Assembly (NCBI GenBank): GCA_004335835.1
Contig: RWJK01000920.1
Coordinates: 19,296 to 83,295, forward strand
Direction of reading: 5' to 3'
Length of the DNA stretch: 64,000 bases
Origin: Scenedesmus sp. ARA3
Lineage: Eukaryota > Chlorophyta > Chlorophyceae > Sphaeropleales > Scenedesmaceae
A program made the translations under genes and the position numbers. Positions 36,691-47,922 of the stretch are shown one piece after another; within the stretch, counting starts at the first letter, position 1; each line of letters starts with the position of its first letter. A model generated the notes under the pieces. It worked only from the letters and a program-made list of their open reading frames with translations, did no database searches and was not told the DNA's origin.

Positions 36691-37873
36691 CAGTCAGAAG
36701 TTGGCACGGAGGGCCGCCATGCACGACTGGTGTGAAGCACAGTGAGTGACTGTTGCAGCTGTGCCAGCTCGAGTCATGCTGGCCGCATAAACAGAAACTA
36801 CTTGGCAGACCACAGCTGCCTGGTTATCTCTGCTGCAGCTGCTGTGACTGCCACAGCTGCGCCGTAACTCATTGCTGCTTTACTTCAACTGCCGTATTCA
36901 CTCTGTACGCATGCACCTGGCTGTGCTCACCATACATGCAGTGCACTGGGATGTCAGGCACGCTTCCTTTGGCCAGCAGCGCGTCCAGCTCGTGCACCTG
37001 CTTCCACGCCTCGCTGCTGACGCTGTCCCCGATGTCCTGCATCAGCTCCTGCATCATGGACGTGGTGTACGTCTGCTTGCCAGTCACCACGATGCGCCGG
37101 TTGCGGCCGTATGCACTTGAATATGGCAGCAGCATGGACAGCCCAGGCAGGCCTATCGTGGCCTTATAAAAGATGCTGGAGATGTAATTTGACACCAGCT
37201 TGTCAATGTTGAGGAAGCTGGCAGTAGCAACTGCAGCCTGGCCCGCCTTGGCAGCGGCGGCCTTGGCAGCAGCAGCAGCAGCAGCCTTTGCTGCCGCCGC
37301 CCGCGCCTGCTGCCGCTGCACCGGTGCCTGCACGACCTGGCCGTCCTGAGCAGTAGCAGCCGCTATGCTCGCCATGTCTTGGTCGGTAGTCGCCCCGATC
37401 AGATCCTCACCCGCTGCTGCTGCTGCTGCTACTGCTGCAGCATCTGTCACAGCATCTGCGTCGGCATCTGCCTGTATGCTGGCCACTGCCACCGCCACGT
37501 CAGCGCTGTGGCTGGCCGTGACCTCTGCTGCTGCGCGCGCCATGGGCATCTTGACCCAGTCGTTGATGTTGAAGTCGACTGCGCCCATGCGCACAGCAAT
37601 GGCCTGGTCGGTGGTGCCGCCAAAGGGCGCAGACACGGTCACCAGGCCCTGCACGTAGCGCGCCCTGCACAATGCGCATGTGGAGCAGTGGGAGTGGGAT
37701 GAGGCATGATGGGTGAGGTGAGAGGTGGCACATGGTGGACACGACTATGCAGGCAGCACCTGGTCAGGCATGATGCCTGGATGCATGTGCAGGGATAGCA
37801 GGGACATGACACCCTGTCCAGCATCTAGCTGCTGCTAGTAATGCAGTCGTGCTTTGCAGCTGCGGTCTGCTTT

Positions 37874-37942
<69 letters not shown>

Positions 37943-38465
37943 GTCAGCCGCTCACGTCCAGCGCGGGTCCCTGTGCAGCAGCGCCAGCGACACCAGCCCC
38001 CCCATGGAGTGCCCGATCAGCACAGCCTTCTTGCCACAGTTGCCCTCTACAGCAGCCTGGATCTTGGCCGACAGCGCCCGCATCTGGCCGGCCCGCTCAA
38101 GCCCTGACAGGTGCAGCCGCCAGTCAAAAGGTGCGCCAAACATGTCCTTGCCCAGAGTGTAGTTGAAGTTGGCTGCCAGGTAGCTGGTGAGGTTGCTGTA
38201 GGAGGACTGCCACAGGCCGTATTCCGTGCCTGAGCTGCCGCCTGGGTCCACTGTGACCTTCACGCCGCGTGCGTTGCTGAACCTGTAGCAGCGCAACCAT
38301 GAGTATGAAGCCACACAACACTCGGCATCAGTTCCCTTCTTCTTGCATTGCCGTGCTGTACAGGGCTGTACAAGACGTAAAATGAAGGCAGTTGGGAATG
38401 TGACCTGGCAAAAGTGCCGCTCCCTTATTTTTGCTTTGCTGCTGTTACAGCAGCTCATGTTATTG

Positions 38466-38505
<40 letters not shown>

Positions 38506-38584
38506 TTGCTGCTGTCCTGGCTGTAATGCCTGCTGAATCCATTGCCTTCAGAGCGGCTATGCAGGTTCAGAGTCAGCTGCTGCT

Positions 38585-38639
<55 letters not shown>

Positions 38640-39305
38640 CGCACACCCACCTGCGCGACCTTGGGCTGTAGCGCGGCTGCACCATGTACATCCAGCAGCC
38701 CAGGCCGGTGGGCAGGATGGAGCCGGCTGTGGGCGGCCACACGGTGTGCATCTTCTTGCGGCCCAGGCAGGGCGTGCCTGCCGCAAAGCCATTGTAGGTG
38801 GCGTTGATCTGGCTGGCCATGATGCCTGGACCAGCAGCACAGCGGCGCGGTGCGGGCGGCCAGCATCAGCATGGCGACAGCAGCAGCAGCATCGGCGACA
38901 ACTATGTGTAAAGTCTGCCTGTTTAGGAGCACACTGCCAGCTGCAGATGTTTACACACCGTGGGTTGCTGCCTTGGTGAAGTGCTGGTGAGTTAATGAGT
39001 GCCACGCGTATCCTTGCACATGCACTTGCTGCCAGCTGTCACAGCAGAGCTGCTCTAAGCTCAGCAGACCAGGTGGGTACTGCTGCTGCTGTCACTGCTG
39101 ATACGCAGTTACATCGATTGCACAACCGCATGGTCACGCAAGTGCTCGAGGATAGCCAGCGGCACACTGGCCAGCGAGAGCAGCACTCACCTGGCAGGAT
39201 GATGAGCGGGTGCTTCGCATCCTCACAGTTGTCCGCTTGCACTGCCTGAGCCAGTACCAGCGCCGAAACACCAGCAAACAGCGCCCATCTCATGGTATCG
39301 GCCAT
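35566..39305 (-). CDS. LCAT-family acyltransferase/phospholipase, secreted or lumenal
   Basis: Lecithin:cholesterol acyltransferase family: alpha/beta-hydrolase that moves or releases a phospholipid acyl chain. Six exons, in phase, give 682 aa: 39305-39191, 38825-38651, 38282-37956, 37664-36931, 36648-36513, 36127-35566. Signal peptide (MRWALFAGVSALVLAQAVQA after a short MADT), then PLIILPG at the core start. Nucleophile Ser189 lies in GHSMGG within KKAVLIGHSMGGLVSLALL, acid Asp483 in GGDGTV, and His511 in GDYGHLEVLKHPDG, so a full catalytic triad is visible. GTEYGLWQSSYSNLTSYL and FGAPFDWRL are family-typical, as is VSAPFGGTT. N-glycosylation sequons (NAT, NLT, NYT, NIT, NTT) fit the secretory route. 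Oddities: an Ala-rich insert in exon 4 and a C-terminal tail with Ser and Gln runs. Plant relatives include LCAT-like lipases and PLA-type enzymes. The acyl acceptor is not predictable. Confidence 0.92.
36104..36250 (-). repeat. Duplicated acceptor and start of LCAT exon 6
   Basis: GTGATGTTGGCCGACTCGGTG with the adjacent ACCCTGCA acceptor (plus reading) recurs 117 bp upstream in intron 5 as GTGATGTTGAACGACTCAGCG at 36221. The intronic copy has its own intact CTGCAG acceptor at 36246-36251. A shorter third fragment (GGGTGACCCT) lies near 36197. Confidence 0.8.
37875..37942 (-). repeat. CTG/CAG runs in LCAT introns
   Basis: Interrupted CTG run (plus reading) just past exon 3. Similar runs lie at 38587-38639 (intron 2, near the exon 2 donor) and 36650-36687 (abutting the exon 5 acceptor, minus strand). 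The run at 35614-35655 is coding and gives the C-terminal Gln run. Confidence 0.85.
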
Positions 39306-39699
39306 ACAGCGTGCTGCGTGGTGATGGTATGGCGCCTTACATATCAGCAAGACTAGACGCGCGCTGTAGCTCTGTCAATTTTCAACAGTACATTTTAGGT
39401 GTTATTTTTGTACGTAATTGACAGCAGCCACCGCCTGCGAGCTACTGCTGGGTGATGTAGTGCTTACAGCGCAGCGCGCCCGCAGCGCAGGTGATCGACT
39501 AAGTGGTTGTGTATCACTATCAATGCTGAACACAGTCTACGTGCCAATTTAGGCCACAATGAATACCACCTTAGCAACAGATGCGCTCATGACATGGTTC
39601 GCGCCTTCAGCAGCAGTACGAATTGTGTGATGTGACCACGCCTTGACACGAGCATATTCGTCCCATCATGAAGACACTTCAAACACGCTTTCAACAACC

Positions 39700-40302
39700 T
39701 TACAAACTGTTCATCGCCAGCTGCGTCGCCAGACTGGAACGCATTGACACTGCAGTCTCAAGTGCCTCTTCCAGGCGCAGCCCCAGGTCGGTCATCTCCA
39801 GAACAGCCCTGCAGCCATCCTCAGGGGACCTGCTGCTGCTGTTGCTGTTGGATAAGGCATTCGCTAGGCCCTTAGCCGCAAAATGTGCGAAGGACAACCT
39901 CCAGGCCCTCTCCAATAGGTCGCTGTCCAATGCCACAGCGGCTGCTGATGACCTTGCATCATCCAATAGCCCCTGCAGCTGGCACCAGCCCAGCAGCTCC
40001 TGCAGCTCATCAGCAGCTTCATGCTGCACCAGCAGCTGCTGCAGCTTACCGCCCTGCTGCCCATCCGCCACTGCCGCTACTGCATCCGCAAGCTGCTGCA
40101 GCACCTGCAGCAGCTCGGCTGCCGCGTCCTGCACCTGGCTCAGTGCTCCTGCCACATCGCTGCCGGCAGGAGCTTTTCCGGCATTTGCTGCTGCCAGGTG
40201 CTGCTCGAGTGCTGCTGCCCGCACAAAGTAGGCCCAGCGGTCCCTCAGCAGGGCTGCCTGGGCCTTGCTGACAGCTGGGTTGCTGCTGTCAAGGGCCTGC
40301 AC

Positions 40303-40347
<45 letters not shown>

Positions 40348-41297
40348 CAGTGCATTGTCAACAAGCTGGCACAGTAGTAACATGTTCTGCTACTCTGGCT
40401 CTGCAGAAATGGTAGGTTCTGGTAGACACCACAGCGTTTACCACAGTGGTGGTTGAATCTTGACTGCTACAAAGCCCAGCCGGGGTCGCACAGGCAGCCG
40501 AGCAAGGCACACATGCTACGCAGCCAAACAGACACATCTTATGAAGGGTAAACACACAGATCCTTGCAAGCATTGTACACATCTGTGATTGGCCCTGCCC
40601 CCCTCACCTGCACTGCCACCCTGTCTGCCACCACCACGCGCACCAGCGCCCTGCTGCTGCCTGGCAGCCGCTGCAGCCCCGCCACACTGCCCAGGCAGGC
40701 CCAGCTGCCTTTGTTAGGGGCAGCCAGCCTCCTCCTGCTGCTGCTGCTGTCGCTGGGTTCGAAGCAGCAGATGATCACCTTAAGACACGGTTGCAGTGCA
40801 GCGGCACGCAGCTGCTGTTGGCTTGGATGTGTGCAGAAGCAACACTGTAAGTCCTGCAGGTTCAGGAGCTATGGACGGCAACCTATGAGCACGGGTGTGC
40901 CATCTACTGTTTTTGAGTATGACTGCAACAGTTGTTGCCATCCATTGGCATTCATGGTGTCATACCAAGGCTTGCACTGCTAGCTGAAGGCACAGCTGCT
41001 TGCAGGAAGGCAGACTCTCGAACCACAGCACAGCATCTTCTGCAGGTGTTCGCGCCCTGCCTCACAGGCACCCTGCGTGTCATGCACTTCACCAGCATGC
41101 CACCAGCAAGCACTGAGCAGCAGGCCTGCAGCTGCTTGCTGCCCGGCCAAGCCATTCGCACCCGCCCCCTGTCTGCGATGATCTGCTCCAGCTGCTGCTC
41201 AGGCACATCAAACAGCCGCCGCTCCCCAGGCACCACCAGGGCTCCTTTGTCAACTGCTATGACGCTGGCAGTGAGCGTGGCTGCCCTGGCCTGCTCC
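39700..41297 (-). CDS. Unrecognised helical protein, gene model incomplete
   Basis: Three coding blocks on the minus strand: about 41297-41060 (EQARAATLTASVIAVDKGAL, then LFDVPEQQLEQIIADRGRVR), 40734-40608 (APNKGSWACLGSVAGLQRLP, ending DRVAVQ) and 40296-39700 (TAA). The last two join in phase 0 across a CAG-rich intron (VAVQ|ALDSSNPAVSK). The last block (198 aa) is strongly helical and Ala/Leu/Gln-rich (LLRDRWAYFVRAAALEQHLA, LHVLQQLADAV-type heptads). The join between the first two blocks does not close in phase with any donor I can see, so an exon is probably missing (a candidate lies near 40860-40786). The start codon is not fixed; an upstream open frame reaches 41416. I recognise no domain. 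Confidence 0.5.
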
Positions 41298-42045
41298 CTG
41301 CAGGGCGGCACGCACACAGCAGGCCAGCAGGGAGGCTTCATACATGAAGCAGGGGGTACGCCGACGCATTCTGAGATGTGATCATATATGCAAACAGCTG
41401 AAAGTGAAAGCCACAAGTTTTTATTGGAGATAAATGTGCACGGTGTTTGGCTGCAGTTGCAGACTGTGCAGTGATTTCAATACAGCGCCAGGGCAGCTGC
41501 AGCGCACCTGAGCTGGCCGTCAAGGCCCCTCACGGGGCACTCTGTTTGGATGAACTCACGAATGCTGGGCAGCCGCTGAGCATTGCAACGTACACGACCA
41601 CGACAACTGCTGTGACGTCCTGGTGCAGCAGCTGTCCGTGATCTTGCCACCAAATTTAGCTGCTGCTGCTGCTGTATCTGCTGTCTTACATGTGCCATGT
41701 TTGCCGAACGTTGGAACACGCAGCAAACAAGCAATAACAAAAGAGGTGGTTTGGCAGTGAATGATCGGGTCCGAATGGGCCTCGGTGGCCCACTGATAGA
41801 GGCGAGCCATGCGTGTCGAGAGCCCTAGTCAAGTGACAGTTGGTGAAACTTCTAAGATACACTGACAGTACAGCGACGAGGTTATGATACATGTCTATGT
41901 GCAGGGAGCGCAGTTGAAGTATAGGCACTGCCGAGACACTTGCGGTGTTCACAGGCTGTGAATCGCAGCTGTGACTGCGGAACATCGATCTGACCTCAAC
42001 ATCGAGCAAAGCATTGTTTTAGCGTACCGGAAACATCACTTCGCT
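41298..42045. other. Head-to-head spacer upstream of the OPR-like gene
   Basis: Contains the 5' part of the minus-strand gene (its first exon is not resolved) and the 5' UTR/promoter of the plus-strand gene at 42046. No independent gene supported. Confidence 0.4.
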
Positions 42046-42974
42046 ATGTACTGCCTCCATGGCTGGCCAGTGGCCAGGGGTGCAGCAGCAGCAGCAGCAA
42101 GGCAGCAGCAGCAGGGCAGCAGCTTGCGTATTCGGCCATGCAGACCTGTAAGTGGCCCTGCACAGAAAGGAACATGTTATTTGAAAGTGTATATAATGTT
42201 TTGTCTATGGTGTCACCGGCCATGCTGTGCTGTGTGCCGTGCAGGTGACACATATCACAGCGCAGCTCACCAGGCGCACCGCTTGGGCGCCTGTCAGGTG
42301 CTCGCCAGCTGATGCAGGTGCCAACAACAGCACAGAGCAACTACCGCAACAGAGCTCTGGATCAGTACAGCAAACACCACTGCCGCTGGGTGCTGCTGAA
42401 CCAACAGCCACAGCTGCACCTGGAGCCAGTGCAGAGCAGCTGCTGCAGCAGATGGCAGGGCAGCAGATGCTGCTGCTGCAGCAGCAGGTGACGCTGCTGA
42501 CGCAGCTGCTGCAGCAGTCCCAGCAGCAGAACGCTGCACTGGCGGGCCAGGTGCAGCAGATGACGCAGGAGCTGTCAGGCATTAAGCAGCAGCTGCAGCA
42601 GGCACCAGCAGCTGCTGCCCCTATGGCACAGCCGCCAGCAGCCAAAGACACCACTGCACAGCCGCCAGCAGCCGCAGACACCATGTCACAGCAAGTGCAG
42701 AAGCAGGAAGCAAAGCAGCAACCACAAGCGCATCAGCCACAGCTCCGCATGCAGGGCGCTGCTGCAGCTGGTGCCCCTGCTGTGCGCAAACAGGCAGGGA
42801 CAACAGCTGCTGTGCAGCCGGCATCCGCGCCTGCAGCGCTGGCAGCAGCTGCGCAAGGGACCCCAGATGCTCATGCAGCAGAGCACCCCGCAGCAGCCCA
42901 GGCAGCTGCAGCGCCTGCAGCCAGCACACCCCCACAGGTCAGCTCTGTGTCTGCGTCCGACAGCAATGGCCTGG

Positions 42975-43033
<59 letters not shown>

Positions 43034-43310
43034 GCAGATGGCACTGTGCCTGCTGCGCATGCTGCTGCCAGACCTGCCAGCCCTGCTGCCTCAGGAAGCG
43101 ACTCTGATGCAGACGCAGCGGACGTAGCACCTGGAACGCGGCAGGAGCTACGCCCACGCGAAGATGAGTTTGTGCGGGCAGCATACAAGTGCAGGAGGTG
43201 GCAGCTGCTGCGCACAGTGGTGGAGGAGCAGCAGCAGCAGCTGCAGCCGTGGCAGCTGCTGCTGGCGCTGCGCCACCTCAGCGCACTGACCAGGGGTACC
43301 TGCACAACGC

Positions 43311-43397
<87 letters not shown>

Positions 43398-44822
43398 AGC
43401 AGCAGCATTCGTCTCCTGAGGACTTTGGGGTGAGCCTTGTGCAGCGGCTGCTGCAGCACCCTGCGCTGTTTGTGCCAGCCGCGCCAGGCCTGGCCTGTAG
43501 CCTTACCCCTGAGGAGACGCTGCAGCTGCTGCTGGCAGTGGCTGGGCTGGCCCTGAAGCTGCCTCCCTCCTGCATTGAGCAGCTGCAGGCGCTGTATGAG
43601 GCTGCAGTGCAACACGCCATGAGTGCTGCTGGACCGCAGGACGAGCAGCAGCAGCAGCAGCAGCCGGGTGACGCTAGCTGGGTGCTGTCTGCCGACCAGC
43701 AGGTGCAGCTGCTGGGTTGCTGCCTCATGCTCGGCCTGAGGCCGCTTCAGCAGCACCTGCAGCTGCTGGCTGCACTGCAGCCCTCTGAAGTTGCCAGCTT
43801 CAGCCTGCTGGGGGCAGCACTGCTGCTGCTTACAGCAAATGCCCTGCTGGCAAAACGCATGCTGGGCAACCCAGCAGCAGCAGCAGCAGCAGCAACAGGT
43901 AGCTTGCCTCCCTCACAGGCACAGGCAGCTGTGGGAGAGGCGCTGCCTGGCCTGATGGCGGCAGCGCTGCAGAGGGTGGCCACTGGCGGCTCACGGCAGT
44001 TGAACTTGCAGCTGGGCGCGCAGCGCATGCGGCAGCTGGTGCTGCTGCCGCTGTCGCGGCTGGCATCAAACGGGCAGCTGCAGCTGACTGCAGACACGCA
44101 GCAGCAGCAACAGGAGGATACAAAACTTCAGGGTGGTGATGGCAGTAGCAGCAGCAGTTCAGCCAGTGCCGACAGCAGCAAGGCTGGTGCCAGCAGCATG
44201 CCAGGGCTAGCGCTGGATGTGTGCACTGCACTGCAGCACGCCATTTGTGATGGCCTGTACGCGCAGCACCAGAAGCAGCAGCAGCGGCAGGAGCGCCAAC
44301 AGCAGCAGCAGCCGGGGCGAGGGAGGCGTGGCGGCAGCAGCAGCGCCGCGCGTCCCCCACGCAGCCCAGCAACAGCCGCAGGGCGGCCAGCCCCGACTGG
44401 CGATTGGTCTGCGCTGACAGCCGCTGCAGCGCTGCTGCTCATGCGCGGTCAGCTGGGCTGCCTCATCATCCCCCGCTGCCTGCCTGTGTTCACGGCAGCA
44501 GCAGGCACGCAGCTCAGCAGCCTGCCTGACCACATGCTGCTGCCACTGGTGCAGCTGGTGGCAGCCTCAGCAGCAGCGCAGGCGGAAGCTACAGCGTCGC
44601 AAAGGGAAGAGCTGCGGCAGGCGGATGAGCGCTTCAATGGGCAGATACCCGGTCATATCGTGATGCAGCAGGAGCGGCAGCAGCAGCAGCGCAGGGGCTA
44701 CGGGCGCTGGCGCAGCGCTGTGCTGGCCCACCTGGGCAGTGCGAGCAGCAGGATGCCGATAGACCAACTGCTGGGCTGTGTGGTGGCACTGGCACAGCAC
44801 CATGCGCAGGAGGCGCAGCAGG

Positions 44823-44867
<45 letters not shown>

Positions 44868-47800
44868 GCGGTCATGCAGACAGCGCTAGCTTCCTGCAGG
44901 AGTGCATCAGGGTGATAGATGCAGCGTTAGAGCGCCACGTGGAGGCACTTGAGGGTGCAATCAAGAGTACAACCAAGCCGCAGCAGCACCGCCAGCAACA
45001 GCCGCAGCTGCCGCTGTACAGCAGCCAGCAGCTGGCAGTGCTGCTGCCTCAGCTGCAGCAGGCAGGCCTCCAGCCTTCCTCTGACACAGCCACTGTCCTG
45101 CTGAAGCTCATCATGCTAGCCCCGCAGCTGCAGCAGGTGGCACCAGAGGCGCGCTTGGGTGCGCCTCAGCAGCAGCAGCAGCAGCAGCAGCTGGCAGGCC
45201 TGCCTGCCCTGGCGCAGCCTGCTGACCTGGCGGCTGCTTACACAGCAGCTGGGCAGCTGCGCAATGCACCAGATCCGCAGGTGATGCAGCAGCTGGCTCA
45301 AGTGCTGCAGCAGGCAGGGCAGCCGGCACCAGGTAAATTAGGCGCCACCTGGTCGTCGGCTGCTGCATCATCTCCAGCAGCAGCAGGTTCTGTCAGCGCT
45401 CCTGAAGCCTGTGCCCTGATCTGCTCGCTGGCACCAAGTACAGAGGAAGATCAGGCCGAGGCAGCAGCAGCTTCTTTTAATAGCAGCATCAGCATCAGCA
45501 ACCGCGCCAGGCTGGGTGACTATGCCTTTGCAGTGTACCAGGGCATCAGCCAGCTGCAGGGTGGCCAGCTGGCAGCACTTGTGGCAGCACTGGCTGCGCT
45601 GCAGGTGCCCCTGGCTGAGCCACTTGGCCCCCGCTCTCTGGATGGCAAAGCCAAAGTAACATACGGCATGGTGCTGGCTGCGGCAGCTTCTGCAGCTGCA
45701 AGGCCGGCTACATTGGCTGCTACAGCGCCTGATGCAGTGGCACAGCTGGCAGCAGGGGTAGCGGCATTAGGTGGCAGGCCAGATGGCGGCTGGTGGGCTG
45801 CGCTGCAGCAGCGGCTGGCGGGGCAGCTGGGTGCTGTGAGTGGGGCGCGGCTGCAGCAGCTGCTGGGGGCGCTGGGGGCGTGTGGCGTGCGGCCTGGCCA
45901 GGAGTGGCTGCAGGAGGCGGGCCAGGTGAGGGGTGTGTGTGTGATGCTGGGTTGCCGCCTCCTCAAGCTCTTTGCTGTTGACAGGAGGTGCTGGTAAATT
46001 TTTATGGGCGTCGTGTGTTTGTTGGCTGTTGTTGAGGCTGCAATTGCCGTCTGCATAGGTCATGTTAAAATGTACATGTGTTTTGTTGGGAAAATGTCAC
46101 GCAACTGTGTGTTGCTTGGGGCGGCTGGCGTGTGGCGTTTGGCCTGGGCAGCAGTGGCTGCAGGAGGCGTGCCAGGTGAGGGGTGGTTGCTGCTGGGGTG
46201 ACACCTCTTTGGGGCGTTGCTGGTGATAGGAGAGGTTTCATCGAGTGCATGCACTTTGTGTGCTTGCCTACAGAGAGATAGCTGTTGTGTTCACGCAGTT
46301 TCCGGGCAAACCTCCCATGACAGTAACAGCTGACCCAAACAAAACTGCTTTTTCTTTAATACTTTCCACTGCTGTTGCTGCTGCAGGCCACACTGGCAGC
46401 ATATGACAGCAATTCAGGCAGCGACGCCGCCTTCCTGCAGGAGCTGCGCCAGCAGTCCTGCAGCGCATCGGTGCGCCTCATCGCCTGCAGCTCACTGCTG
46501 GTGCAGCTGGGCGCAGCAGCGCTGCCGCAGGGCCTGCAAGAAGCTTTGGTGGCAGCTGTGGATGCACAGCTGCTGCAGCCCTTTGCGGATGGGGCAGCCA
46601 GCGCAGCATCACCGCTGCAGCCGGCTGCTGCTGCAAGCCTGCTGGCAGACGCAGGCTGTGCACTGGCGGATGGGGGCTGTACAGAATTGCCCGAGGGCTG
46701 GCTGGCGCGCTATGCTGCTATTGCTGGTGCGCTGCTGCCTGCAGCGTCCGGTGACGGCTGCTGCCGGCTGGCTGCTGCTGTGGCTGGTATTGGCTGCACG
46801 CTGAGCTCAGCCTGGCTGAGGGAGCTGACCCGCCAGGTGAGGCAGCGGCTGAACCATACAGCATGGTTTTTAATTGTTGGATGCATGCAACAGGTATCCA
46901 CCGCTCAAGCCTGCGCAGCAGCAGTTTTGTTGCATGTGGTGCTGTTGTCGGGGCGGTCTGCTGCTGCGTCACTGCTGTGTGCTGCGGCTCATAGTCTGGG
47001 CATCCGTGTTTCCTTGCACACTGCAAGCGCCTGCGTGAGCACATGAATCTGCATTATTGCGTGCATCCACTGCTGCACGCACCCACTGAAACCTCCAGCT
47101 GCTGCCTGCCACCTGACCGCACGTGACTCTCTGCAGCTTGATGCCAAGGTGGCGTCAGCAGGCAGCAGCAGCATCTGCGCGGCCCTGGCCGGCCTGGGCC
47201 GCCTGTCAGCAAGGCCATCAACACTCATGGCCAATACCCTGGTCATCAAGACACAGCAGCAGCTGGCAGCAGCACCTACAGTGCACACATCTGCTCCGGC
47301 CATGCTGCCTGGTGGCCTGCTTGCAACTGACCTGGCTGCTGCTGCGTGGGCGCTGGCAGGCGCTGAGCTGCGGCTGCCACCCAGCTGGAGCTCGGCAGCA
47401 ACAGCGCACCTGGCAGCAGCTGCAGCAGTGCTGCCTCCTCGAGCCCTGCTGCAGGCGGTGTTTGCAGCAGCCAGCTGGCACATCAAGCTGCCGAAGCAAC
47501 TGCTGCAGGCGGTGCAGGGCCTGGATCAGCAGCAGCTGCAGGCAAATCAGCTGCTGTCACCGCAGCAGCTCAGCATGGTTGCCTCTGCACTGCTTGCAGC
47601 TGGCCAGGCAGTACCTCAGGCACTGGTGCTGCACCTGCCGGAGAGTGCAGCAGCAGCTGCAGCTGCAGCTGACAGCCGTGCAGCAAGTCAGGCGCCACCA
47701 AGGCTGGCAGAGGTGCTGTGGCAGCAGGCGCGCAGCCTGCTGTCACAAAAGGAGCAGCGCAGCAGCATGGATGTGGATGTGGTGGCAGCGGCTGTGGCTG

Positions 47801-47882
47801 GCCTGCAGGGCCTGCAGGCGGCAGAGCTGCTGGGCTGTATGAAGCCACCTGAGCGGTGGAGCACCTTGCTGCAAGCCATTGC

Positions 47883-47922
<40 letters not shown>

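Noticed and set aside
43312..43395. Regularly repeated CAG block considered as a CRISPR-like or satellite array
   Set aside because: It is a pure trinucleotide run in an open coding frame (poly-Ser) in a eukaryotic gene, with no spacers.
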